From contig OX638355.1 of the NCBI GenBank assembly GCA_951813285.1, forward strand, positions 618,501-682,500: 64,000 nucleotides of DNA, read 5' to 3'. The DNA is from Terriglobia bacterium (lineage in GTDB: Bacteria; Acidobacteriota; Terriglobia; Versatilivoradales; Versatilivoraceae). The translations under genes and the position numbers were made by a program. The notes beneath the pieces are model-generated. The model was not told the DNA's origin, made no database searches, and worked only from the letters and a program-made list of their open reading frames with translations. How positions within the stretch are numbered: the stretch's first letter is position 1; each line of letters opens with the position of its first letter. Of the stretch, positions 41,238 to 50,556 are shown one piece after another.

Positions 41238-44200
41238 CTACTCCTGGCTGAGCAGGAAAGCGCCGTCGCCGCTGCGTTCGCCGGGCCTGCCGCCGTCGTT
41301 GATCACGCCGTAGGCAACGAAGGGATTGTTGCCCGAAACCTTTCGCACCTGAACGTACCCCTGGCTGATCTTGCCCAGAATCGCGTTTTCCTGTGTCCAG
41401 CGGCGGGGACCGAGCACCACACTTTTCGATCTCGGTTGCCTGTCCCCGCTGCCGTCGTAAATGGTGATCTCGAAGGTGCTGGGGGTATCGTCGATTTCAC
41501 CCGTGTTGACCAGGGCCAGGTTGCTGCGGTTCTCCGCGTTTTGCTGCAGCCCGTAGATCCAGGCGCTTTCGACCGAAGCCGAGCCATAGGGCACCCCATT
41601 GTAGAAGAGGCTGTACTGCCCTCCTCTCTGGTCCGGAGCCCCCGTCCGGGCGCCGATCACGATCCCGCTCATGTCCCCCTCGGCCGGCGTGGCGAACAGC
41701 GCTCCCACGTAGGCCCGGTTGGCCGGGCCGATGCCGGCTGTCTCCCTGCCGCGCAGTTCCTCCACGATGTCGGGCAGGATCTGCTGCTGCCCGGCCTTCA
41801 ACTCCAGGCTGAATTCGGCCGTGTCGTCCCCCCTGTCGACTCCATCGGCCACGAAGCTGAAGTCCACCTGCCTGTCCGAGGCCGAGAAGTTGGTCACCGT
41901 CAGCTCGCTTTGGAAGTTCCCGGTTTCGATGATGACCGGCAGGGTCTGTCCCCTGGTGCCCACCAGGGAGGATGCGGTCAGGGGAAAGACGAAGGAGCCG
42001 TCCGAGTTGAAGTTGTCATTGATGACCCCGTAGGCGTAGAAGGGGGCTTCTCCGTCGATCTTTTCCACCTTGACGTAGCCCTGTGCAGGACTGCCCAGCC
42101 TTCCCAGCAGTCCCGAGTACTGGTGGAAGCCTCCCGGCTGGAGCTTGACCTCTCCCACGACGCGGGGGCTGGTGTCATCGGCCTCACCGGAAAAGACGGT
42201 GGTCCTCAGGGTGATGGAGCCCTCGTCGGAGGAGCCCATGTGCTGGAAGGCCACGTTGGAGCGGTCCTGGGTGTTCTGGCGCAGCCCGCACAGGTAGACC
42301 GCTTCCTGAAAGCCCTCCTCCTCGGCGATGGAGGGATAGGCCAGGCCGGCCCGGCCGTCGGGCACGGCGGTGGCGGTGCGGGTGGTCACGCTCACCTCGG
42401 AAGAGCCTGAAACCTCCACTCTCAGCGTCCCAATGCGGTTTCCGGAGCCGGGGATGGGAATGCCGAGGCCTGAGAGGTAGTCGATGGCGTTGGGTTGGAT
42501 ACGCTGCCGCCTTGGAGCCAGGGTGTCGGTGGCGGTTCCGCTGCCGCCTCCCGCATCGGCCGTGTAGGTGTAGTGGAGGGTGGCCTCCTCGGTCCCCCGG
42601 TTGGTCAGGGTCAGCTCTGAGGTGAAGAAGGCGTTGTTGCGCCCGGCCGAGGTCAGCAGAACGGGGACGAAGATGGCTTCCGGCGAGTCGGTGACGGGTG
42701 GCCCGGCAATCACCGGTCGCCTCACCTCGGTACGCAATTGATGGGTACCTGTGTCGTTACTCACCCTGACTAAAATGTAAAGATAGACGGCATCGCTCGG
42801 GATGTCTGTCAACATCCACTCGATGGTCAACCCTTCCCCCTTCGTCAACATGGTCTCCGGATTCTCGATCGGGGCCCAGTCAGTCCAGTCTACGGCTCCT
42901 TCTTCCCAAAGGCTGTACTCGTAACTGGCGCTGGGGTCGCCAGGGTCGTCCCAGGTGACATCGATTCGGTCCGGAGCCGTGCGAGTCGCGGCCAGATTCA
43001 GGACATAGACATCCGGCAGATCACTCAACTCCGCCGGAACCGGTCCGGTCAATCGGTTTCCCCGAAAGCTGAACTGTCGCAATCTCGACAGCTGACCCAA
43101 CTCTGGCGGGATCTCCCCCGTCAGTTGGTTGTGCTGGAGATGCAAACTCCACAGCCAGGGCACTGTTCCCAGTTCCGGCGGGATTTCTCCTGTCAGTTGA
43201 TTGTTGTCGAGCAACAGATGAACCAAAGACTGCAGTCCACCCAATTCTGCCGGGATCTTTCCCGTCAGTCGGTTGCCGGAGAGCCGTAACTCCCGAAGCA
43301 GGGGCAACCGGGCCCACCCCGTCGGGATTTCGCCCGTCAACTGGTTGTAGTCGAGCCGCAGTTCACGCAGATAAAACATCCCTTGGAGCAATTCCGGCGG
43401 GATGGTTCCTGTCAACTGGTTGTGGTTGAGCCGCAACTGAATCAACCTCCCCAGACCCATCTCCGGCGGGATGTTTCCCGTCAGCTGGTTGTGGTTGAGG
43501 TGCAACAACTCCAGACGGGTCAGCTGACCTAACTCTGGGGGGATCGGCCCGGTCAGGTGGTTATCGTCCAGGACCAACCATTCCAGAAGAGTCAGTCGCT
43601 CCAACTCCGACGGAATCTCTCCAGACAATTGGTTGCGGCTGAGGGACAATTCCAGCAGCTCGGTCAGTTGACCCAACTCTGGGGGGATCGGCCCGGTCAG
43701 GTGGTTGTAGCCGAGGTGCAAATAATACAACTTGGTCAGTTGACCCAACTCTGGCGGGATCTGCCCCGTCAACTGGTTGTGACTGAGACGCAATGATTGC
43801 AAATCGAGCATTTGTCCCAACCAAGCCGGGATTTCTCCCGTCAGCCGATTGCCCGAGAGAGATAATCTCACAAGGTTGGTTAGCTGGCTCAACTCCGCCG
43901 GGATCTCTCCTCGAAGTTCATTGTTGGCTAGCCACAAAGTATTCAGTCCCGTCAGTCGTCCCAACTCCGGAGGAATCTTTCCCGTCAACTGGTTGCCGTT
44001 AAGGCCCAAAAACTTCAAGTCGCTTAATTGACTCAACTCCGCCGGAATCTCGCCCGTCAACTGGTTCCTATCGAGATACACCTGCCGCAGCCCGCTCATT
44101 TCGGCCAACCACCGCGGCACCCTTCCAGTCAGCCCGTTGGTATGGAGCCACAGCAGCACCAGTTGGCTTAACTGACTCAACTCCTCCGGTAGTTCGCCAG

Positions 44201-44663
44201 TTAGCTGGTTGTTTTCGAGATGCAACACCTGCAGCTCGCTCAGTTGGCCAAATTCCACCGGAATCTCGCCTGTCAACTGGTTGCCGTTGAGGAACAATTC
44301 CTGCAACCCCGTCAGTTGGCCAAGTTCCGCCGCCAGTGTTCCCGTGAGTTGCTCGCGGTCGAGACGCACCCTTGAGACGCGGGGAGGCGATCCGGACACC
44401 GTGACCCCTTCCCAACTGCTGATGGCCGCTTCCGCATCCCAGTCCAGATAAACATTGCCCGCCAATTTGTCGCGAGCTGCCAGAAGGGCCTTGCAATCTG
44501 CGACCAGGCCGGCATTATTCTCAGGGTCCGGGACGGCAATTCCATCATCACAAGCCAGCAGGGGCGAACTACCGCCCACTAGAATCAGGCCTGCCGCGAG
44601 ATTCCACATCACCTTGGCCTGGATACAAGTAACGCATTGCTTCCAAATCGCCTTTCGCCTCAT
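41238..44663 (-). CDS. Large secreted LRR protein with Ig-like C-terminal module
   Basis: The likely start is the ATG at 44663, giving MRRKAIWKQCVTCIQAKVMW and a signal segment ending SPLLA. A frame start at 44795 is also open. About 1140 residues: a short N-cap (LVADCKALLAARDKLAG, AISSWEGVTVSG), some 19 plant-type LRRs of 24 residues (LGQLTGLQELFLNGNQLTGE), a fibronectin-like region near 600-700, then a C-terminal module of about 400 residues shared with the LRR gene at 38089-41140. It has no membrane anchor. It should be secreted and bind proteins or surfaces. It is the upstream paralog of the IS-split gene. Confidence 0.85.
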   Translation of the reverse strand: MRRKAIWKQCVTCIQAKVMWNLAAGLILVGGSSPLLACDDGIAVPDPENNAGLVADCKALLAARDKLAGNVYLDWDAEAAISSWEGVTVSGSPPRVSRVRLDREQLTGTLAAELGQLTGLQELFLNGNQLTGEIPVEFGQLSELQVLHLENNQLTGELPEELSQLSQLVLLWLHTNGLTGRVPRWLAEMSGLRQVYLDRNQLTGEIPAELSQLSDLKFLGLNGNQLTGKIPPELGRLTGLNTLWLANNELRGEIPAELSQLTNLVRLSLSGNRLTGEIPAWLGQMLDLQSLRLSHNQLTGQIPPELGQLTKLYYLHLGYNHLTGPIPPELGQLTELLELSLSRNQLSGEIPSELERLTLLEWLVLDDNHLTGPIPPELGQLTRLELLHLNHNQLTGNIPPEMGLGRLIQLRLNHNQLTGTIPPELLQGMFYLRELRLDYNQLTGEIPTGWARLPLLRELRLSGNRLTGKIPAELGGLQSLVHLLLDNNQLTGEIPPELGTVPWLWSLHLQHNQLTGEIPPELGQLSRLRQFSFRGNRLTGPVPAELSDLPDVYVLNLAATRTAPDRIDVTWDDPGDPSASYEYSLWEEGAVDWTDWAPIENPETMLTKGEGLTIEWMLTDIPSDAVYLYILVRVSNDTGTHQLRTEVRRPVIAGPPVTDSPEAIFVPVLLTSAGRNNAFFTSELTLTNRGTEEATLHYTYTADAGGGSGTATDTLAPRRQRIQPNAIDYLSGLGIPIPGSGNRIGTLRVEVSGSSEVSVTTRTATAVPDGRAGLAYPSIAEEEGFQEAVYLCGLRQNTQDRSNVAFQHMGSSDEGSITLRTTVFSGEADDTSPRVVGEVKLQPGGFHQYSGLLGRLGSPAQGYVKVEKIDGEAPFYAYGVINDNFNSDGSFVFPLTASSLVGTRGQTLPVIIETGNFQSELTVTNFSASDRQVDFSFVADGVDRGDDTAEFSLELKAGQQQILPDIVEELRGRETAGIGPANRAYVGALFATPAEGDMSGIVIGARTGAPDQRGGQYSLFYNGVPYGSASVESAWIYGLQQNAENRSNLALVNTGEIDDTPSTFEITIYDGSGDRQPRSKSVVLGPRRWTQENAILGKISQGYVQVRKVSGNNPFVAYGVINDGGRPGERSGDGAFLLSQE

Positions 44664-44794
44664 TTTGTTGACTCCAATAATCTTCCTAAATTTCCTCAAC
44701 CCGCAAGGAGAGAAACCCTCCGCTTTGAGAGAACAGAGTGGGAAAATCGCTAAAGGTGATTGGTCATATATATATTTAGAGGTGGGGACAGTCA

Positions 44795-45145
44795 ATGCCA
44801 GGTGAGCCAGGTGAATTAGTATTGGTCCGCTGCGTCCTTGAGACGGGACAGGAGCGCCTCTTATCGGCTGATGACGTGTCGCAGGTAACGCTTGACGACC
44901 TGCAGCCGAGACTTGCCGAAGCCCTTGAGCACGACCTGGTTGTAACGATCAAAGGGGGTTTTTGGCTCCGGGCCAAGGTTGACCATGGCAGGCTGCACGT
45001 ACGCGTGTGGCACGGCAACCAGCCTCAGGGGACGGCCCAGATAGCGATGGCCGTGCGTCGGACAAGCTATGACGGGATGCCTGTGCTTGAGTTGTCCCCG
45101 CCTCGCACGCCGCGGCGTGGCACCGCACAGGGGGGGAGGAAGTGA
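44795..45145 (+). CDS. Hypothetical protein
   Basis: A 116-residue frame on the plus strand, divergent from the LRR gene. The first 90 residues look protein-like (GELVLVRCVLETGQERLLSA, LRAKVDHGRLHVRVW) with a beta-rich profile, while the other strand gives low-complexity Ser/Thr/Pro text. The last 20 residues run into the structured repeat copy 2, so the natural end may have been changed. No good ribosome site and no known family. Confidence 0.35.
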   Translation: MPGEPGELVLVRCVLETGQERLLSADDVSQVTLDDLQPRLAEALEHDLVVTIKGGFWLRAKVDHGRLHVRVWHGNQPQGTAQIAMAVRRTSYDGMPVLELSPPRTPRRGTAQGGRK

Positions 45146-45275
45146 AGGGAGCGACCCCCTCCTTTTGACCGCTGGTGCGGCACCTGGCAGGGTAAAGGGT
45201 GACAGGCAAAACGTCACCCTTACCCTCCCCTTTTCGGGGGTCGCTCCCTCCACAGTGATCCCTGTGGGAAGGCTT
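45100..45275 (-). repeat. Structured dispersed repeat, copy 2 (inverted relative to copy 1)
   Basis: The minus strand carries CACTGTGGAGGGAGCGACCC and a strong hairpin AGGGTAAGGGTGAC-N8-GTCACCCTTTACCCT (45188-45227), then GGTGCCGCACC and GGGGGTCGCTCCC. The outer GGGAGCGACCCC and GGGGTCGCTCCC blocks can pair, giving a closed element of about 120 bases. Together with copy 1 at 35950 it brackets the LRR island in opposite orientation. Confidence 0.55.
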
Positions 45276-45616
45276 CCGGGCGCCATTTCACGCTCATGGA
45301 GGATGAGTGTCTCTCCCGTGTAGCTTTGTAACCTGATTGTTGCTCTATACCAAACCAAGGCCCACACTTGCCCGGTGCTGCATCTTCTCGGGAGCCGTCA
45401 GAAATTCACTGACTGGGTGGACCAATAAATGGGGGTTCCTCACAATTCCGGAAAACTCACTCTCGAAGTGGACCGTATTATGGGGGGAGGTCACTTCAGG
45501 ACCCGACCCGGGACCCGGTCCGCACCGTCTTCCCGAAGATACAGGTGGTGGTGTATGCTATACAGGTCGAAAGACAGGTGGTTTGTCTTGTGCGGCCTGT
45601 CTCTCACTAGACGCAA
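45276..45616. other. Intergenic, no gene recognised
   Basis: This stretch lies between the structured repeat and the oxygenase gene. I see no frame with protein-like text, no tRNA and no clear terminator. It probably holds the upstream region of the gene at 45617. Confidence 0.4.
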
Positions 45617-46714
45617 TTGCCGCCAAACGATGGTGTGTTCCACGTGAACGGTATCCCTTCCGCGTATGTAGAAGGCCATGCCAGAGCTACTGCGATCGAC
45701 AAGAGGCTCGCCGACATCTACGTCCGGCACACCCGGATCGGCGATCCCTTGGCGGACGCGGCGGTGAAGGACCTCGCCTCGCTGTCGCGAAATCAGGTGT
45801 CGCGGTTGATCAAGGCCGGCATGAACCAGAACGAGGACGTCCTTCGCGACGCGCCGAAGTCGCTGCGCAATGTCTTCGCCGCGTTCGTCGCCGGCACGCT
45901 GGTCGACGGCTTCTCGACGCTTATCAGCGAGTCCTTCGTCCAGACGGGGCGCATCTTCGACGACGGCGTCAGGCGGCTCAGGCAGAACAACCGACACCAA
46001 GTGGAGATATTCTGGCCAGACGGGCTGCAACGGTACGGCGACGGCTGGAAGCTGTCGGTCCGGATCCGGTTAGTCCATGCGCAGGTCCGACATCTGCTGA
46101 GCCAGTCCCCGGAATGGGATTCCATGGCCCACGGGACACCGATCAGCGCCGCCCACATGGGCTATGCGCTCGCCTGTTTTTCCGCGCGGACGCTGAAACA
46201 CTCGGAGACCCTGGGTGCCGTCTATTCCAGCCAGGAGCGAGAAAGCTTCTGCGCCGTATGGCGCTACGCCGGACATCTCATGGGCGTTCCCGCCGCCCTC
46301 CTCTACACCGACGAAGAGGACGCTCTGAGGTGGTACGCCATCGGGTCTGCCTGCGAGCCGGCGCCCACCGACAGCGCGGTGATCATGGCCAATGCGCTTG
46401 TCAATTCCGCGCCCTTGGTCGCGGGGATCACGGACCCGGCCGCGCGGGCGAATCTGGTCAGGAAAACCATCTTTCCCGTCTCCCGCTTACTGATCGGCAA
46501 CGACCTCGCGGATAAGCTGAAGTTCCCGAAGAGTGGAATGCTCAAGATGCGTCTCGCGCTTCTCCAGTTCCGATTGAACAACAGGGTCGGGAATATCCTG
46601 GGAAAAGGCGATAATAAATTGGTGACGGCCTTCGGCGCGTCCATGTACGAAAGTGTGGGCCTGCGCTACGACATGCCCGACCATGCGCACGCGGAGGAAT
46701 CCTCGAGTTGGTAG
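45617..46714 (+). CDS. MpaB/Lcp-like oxygenase (DUF2236 family)
   Basis: A 365-residue protein. The core matches heme-dependent oxygenases of the DUF2236/latex-clearing type: VRIRLVHAQVRHLLSQSPEW with the candidate heme-ligand His, HGTPISAAHMGYALACFSAR, and ERESFCAVWRYAGHLMGVP. N-terminal GDPLADAAVKDLASLSRNQV is also typical. These enzymes oxidatively cleave polyisoprene or modify unknown substrates. No signal peptide is visible, so the protein appears cytoplasmic here. The downstream end is close to a convergent gene. Confidence 0.65.
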   Translation: MPPNDGVFHVNGIPSAYVEGHARATAIDKRLADIYVRHTRIGDPLADAAVKDLASLSRNQVSRLIKAGMNQNEDVLRDAPKSLRNVFAAFVAGTLVDGFSTLISESFVQTGRIFDDGVRRLRQNNRHQVEIFWPDGLQRYGDGWKLSVRIRLVHAQVRHLLSQSPEWDSMAHGTPISAAHMGYALACFSARTLKHSETLGAVYSSQERESFCAVWRYAGHLMGVPAALLYTDEEDALRWYAIGSACEPAPTDSAVIMANALVNSAPLVAGITDPAARANLVRKTIFPVSRLLIGNDLADKLKFPKSGMLKMRLALLQFRLNNRVGNILGKGDNKLVTAFGASMYESVGLRYDMPDHAHAEESSSW

Positions 46715-46840
46715 TTGCCCTCGTCCTCGTGGGAGTGCTCGCGCTCGGGCTGCTGGTTCGGGTGTGCAGGGCCTCGATGGCAAAGACGAACCTTCATTGT
46801 TTGCACTCTTCTCAAGACCACGCCCCCTGAAAAATCCAAT

Positions 46841-48562
46841 TTACGACCGGTGCAGCACCGTGTCCCGAAGCGGCAGGCTGGGACCCAGATCCGGGTCCTC
46901 GTTGCGGTGGTAGTTCCTGCCCATCAGGTAGCGGATTTCCAGCTCCACGTCGTGCAGCAGGATCTCGGGAACGACGGTGGGGTCCCGATGCTCCAGCAGG
47001 ACTTCCACCTGGTTTTTCCCCTTCCGTGGCCAGTGGGACGGATCCAGGCGATGGATGAACCAGTAGCCGAAACCCCCGCCTCGGTTGGGTGTGCTCATGC
47101 GATAGAGCTGGTTGATCTTGCGCAGTCCCGAATCGGGCAGCGTCTGGCCGTTCAGGCGGAAGACCAGCCGGTCCAACTGATTGGTGTTCATCACCCGAAA
47201 CCTCAGCAGCACCTCATGAACCCGGCCGGCCCGGTTCCAGAAGGGGAGGTCGTCGCTGACCGGGAGTTCCAGGCGCAGCGGCCGGGCTTCGACCAGCTTG
47301 CGGGGCAGTGGCATCGCCGGTTCCCAGGGAGGAGACTGGTAGCTGCCCGCGGTGGGGACGACATAGAGCTTGTCCTTGGGGGCCATGATGTCGGGATGGG
47401 GAATCTCCCGAAGTTGTTCGTAGAAGGCGGCGCGATAGGGCCAGTTGGCCCCCTGGAACCACTGGTTGAGGTAGATGCCGTCGACCCCTTGATCCCAGTA
47501 GTTGCAGGCCGCCGCCCGGATGACTTCAATGGAGCCATTGGAGAGACGGTCGGAGTCGACCATGCTGTTGAGCACGGCGAAAACGCGGGTTGGGGTCTCC
47601 TTGGCCGCCTCCAATAGGGGCCGGTAGTCGGCCGCATGGTCCACCCGCCCCCAGTAGACCCCGAAGGTCTCGCCGATGATGACGTCCACGATCCCCTGCC
47701 GCATCCACTCCCTCACGTCCAGGCCCAGCCCCAGGCAGGTCTGGAGGTCTCCCGGAACCCGAATGGCCAGCTCGCGGTCCTGCCCGGTGTCCTTCAGGGT
47801 CCGGTGGATCCTCTCGATCCAGGCGGTCATGATGGGACGGCCGGCCTGGACCTCGTCGGGATGGAAGAAGTGGGGCGAGGGACTCTGGTAGGCCAGCGTC
47901 AGCTCGAATCCATCCACGGGATAGTTCCTGAGAACCTCCTCGATCAGGGCGAAGCGCTCCTCCCGCACCTCCGGATGCTTGAAGTCCAGACTGGTGAGTC
48001 CGGGGAACTCCGGATCGAGGTCGCCGCGGGCGCCGATCTCCAGGTGCTGATTGTCCAGACGGAAGAGGGAGCTGCGGACATCCTCCTCCCGAGGCCCGCG
48101 CCTGCCCTGGTTCACCAGCAGGGCGGGATAGAGCAGCATGCCCTTTTCGTGGGCCCGATCACAGAGCACCTTCAACGGGTCCAGCCCGGCGTCCAGCAGC
48201 GACCTGGCGTTCTGTTGGGCTCGCTGGAAGACCACGTGGGGCCACTTGCGGACATGGTGTCCGAACACCTCTCCCACCCGGGTGTCGTGAAAGACGGTGC
48301 GGCCGTCCGCCAGGCAGAAATTGAGCACTTCCACCGAGGTTTCCACCAACTCATCCACGGCAGCTTCCACCTCCTGTTTCTGCATGGGAGGCTCGTACAT
48401 GTACATGAGGGGATGGCGGCTGTCGTGGTAGAACATGATGCGTGGCTTCTTGCGGGCGGCGCCGGAGAGCGGCGGGCTCGGCTGGGCCGGCAGCGGTGAG
48501 GCCAGCAGGCCCGGCGCCAGGCCGGCTGCCAGGGCGGTTTTCACAAAATGGCGTCGTTTCAT
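46841..48562 (-). CDS. Tat-exported TIM-barrel (GH10-like) protein
   Basis: The ATG at 48562 has AAGGAGG 5 bases upstream. The much longer open frame to 48940 is not coding-like. About 573 residues: a twin-arginine signal (MKRRHFVKTALAAGLAPGLL), then RIMFYHDSRHPLMYMYEPPM, DGFELTLAYQSPSPHFFHPD, GIYLNQWFQGANWPYRAAFY and a C-terminal beta-sandwich (VLLRFRVMNTNQLDRLVFRL). The layout and many segments parallel the Sec-exported protein at 26090-27766, so they are paralogs. Sugar or polymer degradation is inferred from the barrel only. Confidence 0.6.
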   Translation of the reverse strand: MKRRHFVKTALAAGLAPGLLASPLPAQPSPPLSGAARKKPRIMFYHDSRHPLMYMYEPPMQKQEVEAAVDELVETSVEVLNFCLADGRTVFHDTRVGEVFGHHVRKWPHVVFQRAQQNARSLLDAGLDPLKVLCDRAHEKGMLLYPALLVNQGRRGPREEDVRSSLFRLDNQHLEIGARGDLDPEFPGLTSLDFKHPEVREERFALIEEVLRNYPVDGFELTLAYQSPSPHFFHPDEVQAGRPIMTAWIERIHRTLKDTGQDRELAIRVPGDLQTCLGLGLDVREWMRQGIVDVIIGETFGVYWGRVDHAADYRPLLEAAKETPTRVFAVLNSMVDSDRLSNGSIEVIRAAACNYWDQGVDGIYLNQWFQGANWPYRAAFYEQLREIPHPDIMAPKDKLYVVPTAGSYQSPPWEPAMPLPRKLVEARPLRLELPVSDDLPFWNRAGRVHEVLLRFRVMNTNQLDRLVFRLNGQTLPDSGLRKINQLYRMSTPNRGGGFGYWFIHRLDPSHWPRKGKNQVEVLLEHRDPTVVPEILLHDVELEIRYLMGRNYHRNEDPDLGPSLPLRDTVLHRS

Positions 48563-48717
48563 GGAAGCCTCCTTGAAGCGTGGTTGGAATGAGCGTCGGT
48601 CGGGTCCATTTCTATCAAAGGCTCGAACCGGAGCAAAGCCTTGGCTTGTTCGTTCTCCGGCAAGCTTCGCCTGGTCCGCAACCGCCTCCGGCCAGCGGCA
48701 ATTCATGAAGCGTCCTC

Positions 48718-48746
48718 TTGACAAGAGGCAGGGTTCAACTGTAGAA
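48718..48746 (+). promoter_or_regulatory. Promoter candidate for the gene at 48798
   Basis: TTGACA (48718-48723), 17 bases, GTAGAA (48741-48746). The -10 is weak at its first base. An AGAAAGGA site follows before the ATG at 48798. Confidence 0.4.
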
Positions 48747-48797
48747 ACGCTGTGAATACAACAGTTTCCACCCCATTCACCAGAAAGGACCCCTCCC

Positions 48798-49625
48798 ATG
48801 AAACACCCGATTCTCTCCGGTGCTCTGTCCCTTTGTCTTTGTCTGCCGGCTCTTGCCGAAGGCCCGGCCCTGGACCGGGAGACGCATCCACTGGGGCTGG
48901 CCCTGGCCACGCCCTTGGCCGTTATACCGACTTCAGCCAATACGCCCGGCCGCTTTGGCGCCTATTTCAAGACTCGCGTGGTCATACATAACCTCACGTC
49001 CAGAAGTTACACCATCAATGCCCTATTGTGCGGGCCGAGCGGCATTGTTTCCGAGAGCTCGATTTCAATGAGCGCCAATCAATACCGCTCGTATGACAAC
49101 TTTTTGCAGGACGTTTTCAATTATCAGGGCGCCGGAGCGGTGATACTGTTGGCGGATTTAAACTCGCTGAACCCGAACGACCCGAATCTGGTAAACAACG
49201 CGCCCCACAGGTTTTCGGTGACGGCTGACGTGTACAGCGACTCACCCAACGGCCGTTATACCACTACGGTCGTCAACGGCATTGTGCCGCTGGTTGATGC
49301 AGGTCCCGAGGCTTATAGCGCCGGCGTTACCGTGGGTCCGAATCAAAGAGTCAACGTAGGAGTCTTCAACTTCGGTGACAGCACCACCTCGGTTCAGGCG
49401 GTAGTGCACGATTCATCCGGGATGGTGGTCCAAACCATTCATTTCACCGTCGGTGCCTTCTCATGGCAGCAGAAAAACGCCAGCACGCCGGTAACCAACG
49501 GTTTCATCAGTTGGCGGATCGACGCCAGCCCGGATACGCTGCCATACCTCTGGGCCGTATCGGTTGACAACCAATCCAACGACGGCACACTGGCCTGGCC
49601 GACACGCCCTGAAATCACCGAGTGA
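48798..49625 (+). CDS. Secreted protein with Ig-like module
   Basis: A 275-residue protein with a signal peptide (SGALSLCLCLPALA). The body has FKTRVVIHNLTSRSYTINAL and later NVGVFNFGDSTTSVQAVVHD. Strands are laid out like the C-terminal modules of the two LRR proteins (FFTSELTLTNRGTEEATLHY). There, a surface-exposed Ig-like fold repeats a ...L.NxG... pattern. No catalytic motif. Probably an exported structural or adhesion protein. The next 343 bases downstream hold nothing I can support until the gene at 49969. Confidence 0.65.
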   Translation: MKHPILSGALSLCLCLPALAEGPALDRETHPLGLALATPLAVIPTSANTPGRFGAYFKTRVVIHNLTSRSYTINALLCGPSGIVSESSISMSANQYRSYDNFLQDVFNYQGAGAVILLADLNSLNPNDPNLVNNAPHRFSVTADVYSDSPNGRYTTTVVNGIVPLVDAGPEAYSAGVTVGPNQRVNVGVFNFGDSTTSVQAVVHDSSGMVVQTIHFTVGAFSWQQKNASTPVTNGFISWRIDASPDTLPYLWAVSVDNQSNDGTLAWPTRPEITE

Positions 49626-49968
49626 CGCGCCAACCCGCATTTCTTGGCGACGGACCTCGCTCGTGAAACGACTTCAGGATTACTCCGGTGGTTTTGCTTC
49701 CAACGGGTGCTTGAGACCCAAGGGCACCGCCGTAACTCCTTTCGAGGCAACCTCTCCGGATTGAAAGGAAAACACCGGTCGAGGCCCTCCGCACCCGCGA
49801 ATTCTGCAGACCGCCCTTAATATTTGGCAATTTGTAGAATATGGACCTTCCATTCATGCAAGCCGTTCCCGGAGGCGCTATACTTGGCGCTCCGCATTTA
49901 TCCCGAATACAAGAGACATCATGGCGGTGCTCCGCCGGCGCAATGATGTCTTTAGGCAAGGCAATCCC

Positions 49969-50517
49969 ATGAGGTACTGCAGCCTGCCGCTGGCCCGATT
50001 TGTTGTGATTGCCCTCGCCGCAACGGTCCTGCTCTGGTGGGTCCTGAGCCCCTCGGACTGGCGCCGGCTTTCGGCCGGCCTGCAGGCCGCCAAGACAGCG
50101 CTGGGAGCCAAGTCCGAATTGCGCCCGCGGCCCGCTTACCCGCCGGACGAGGTGGTGCGCATCCAGATCGAGGCCTTGGGAGACAATGACCGGCCCCACC
50201 CGGATGCCGGGATCGAGACCGCCTTCCGCTTTGCCTCGCCGGCCAACAAGAAAGCCACCGGCCCGCTGCCGCGGTTTATCGAGATGGTGCGCAATCCGGC
50301 TTACCGCCCCATGCTGAATCATCGCGGGGCCCGCTATGGTAAACTCAAGCGGGAGGAGGATCAGGCCTCCCAGACGGTGATCCTGAAGACGGGGGACGGC
50401 AGCCGGGTGGGCTATCTGTTTCAGTTGTCCCGGCAGACCGAAGCTCCCCACAAGGACTGCTGGATGACCGACAGCGTGATGCGCTTCGAGGTTCGAGAGG
50501 ATTACCGCCAGGTCTGA
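49969..50517 (+). CDS. DUF4864-like membrane-anchored protein
   Basis: From the ATG at 49969, 182 residues. An alternative in-frame ATG at 49921 adds 16. One N-terminal membrane helix (FVVIALAATVLLWWVL) is followed by a soluble domain: IQIEALGDNDRPHPDAGIET, AFRFASPANKKATGPLPRFI and KDCWMTDSVMRFE. That is the DUF4864 pattern (Al..nD...af.faSp...r...g...F). It is uncharacterised. It lies 40 bases before the PSCyt1 gene and may be co-transcribed with it. Confidence 0.6.
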   Translation: MRYCSLPLARFVVIALAATVLLWWVLSPSDWRRLSAGLQAAKTALGAKSELRPRPAYPPDEVVRIQIEALGDNDRPHPDAGIETAFRFASPANKKATGPLPRFIEMVRNPAYRPMLNHRGARYGKLKREEDQASQTVILKTGDGSRVGYLFQLSRQTEAPHKDCWMTDSVMRFEVREDYRQV

Positions 50518-50556
50518 TATCGGCCTCGGACGCCGCCTCAAGCCGGGCGGCGATCG

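Noticed and set aside
48563-48940. N-terminal extension of the Tat protein to 48940
   Set aside because: The AAGGAGG site and the twin-arginine signal define the start at 48562. The extension is Arg/Ser/Gly-rich and overlaps the divergent promoter.
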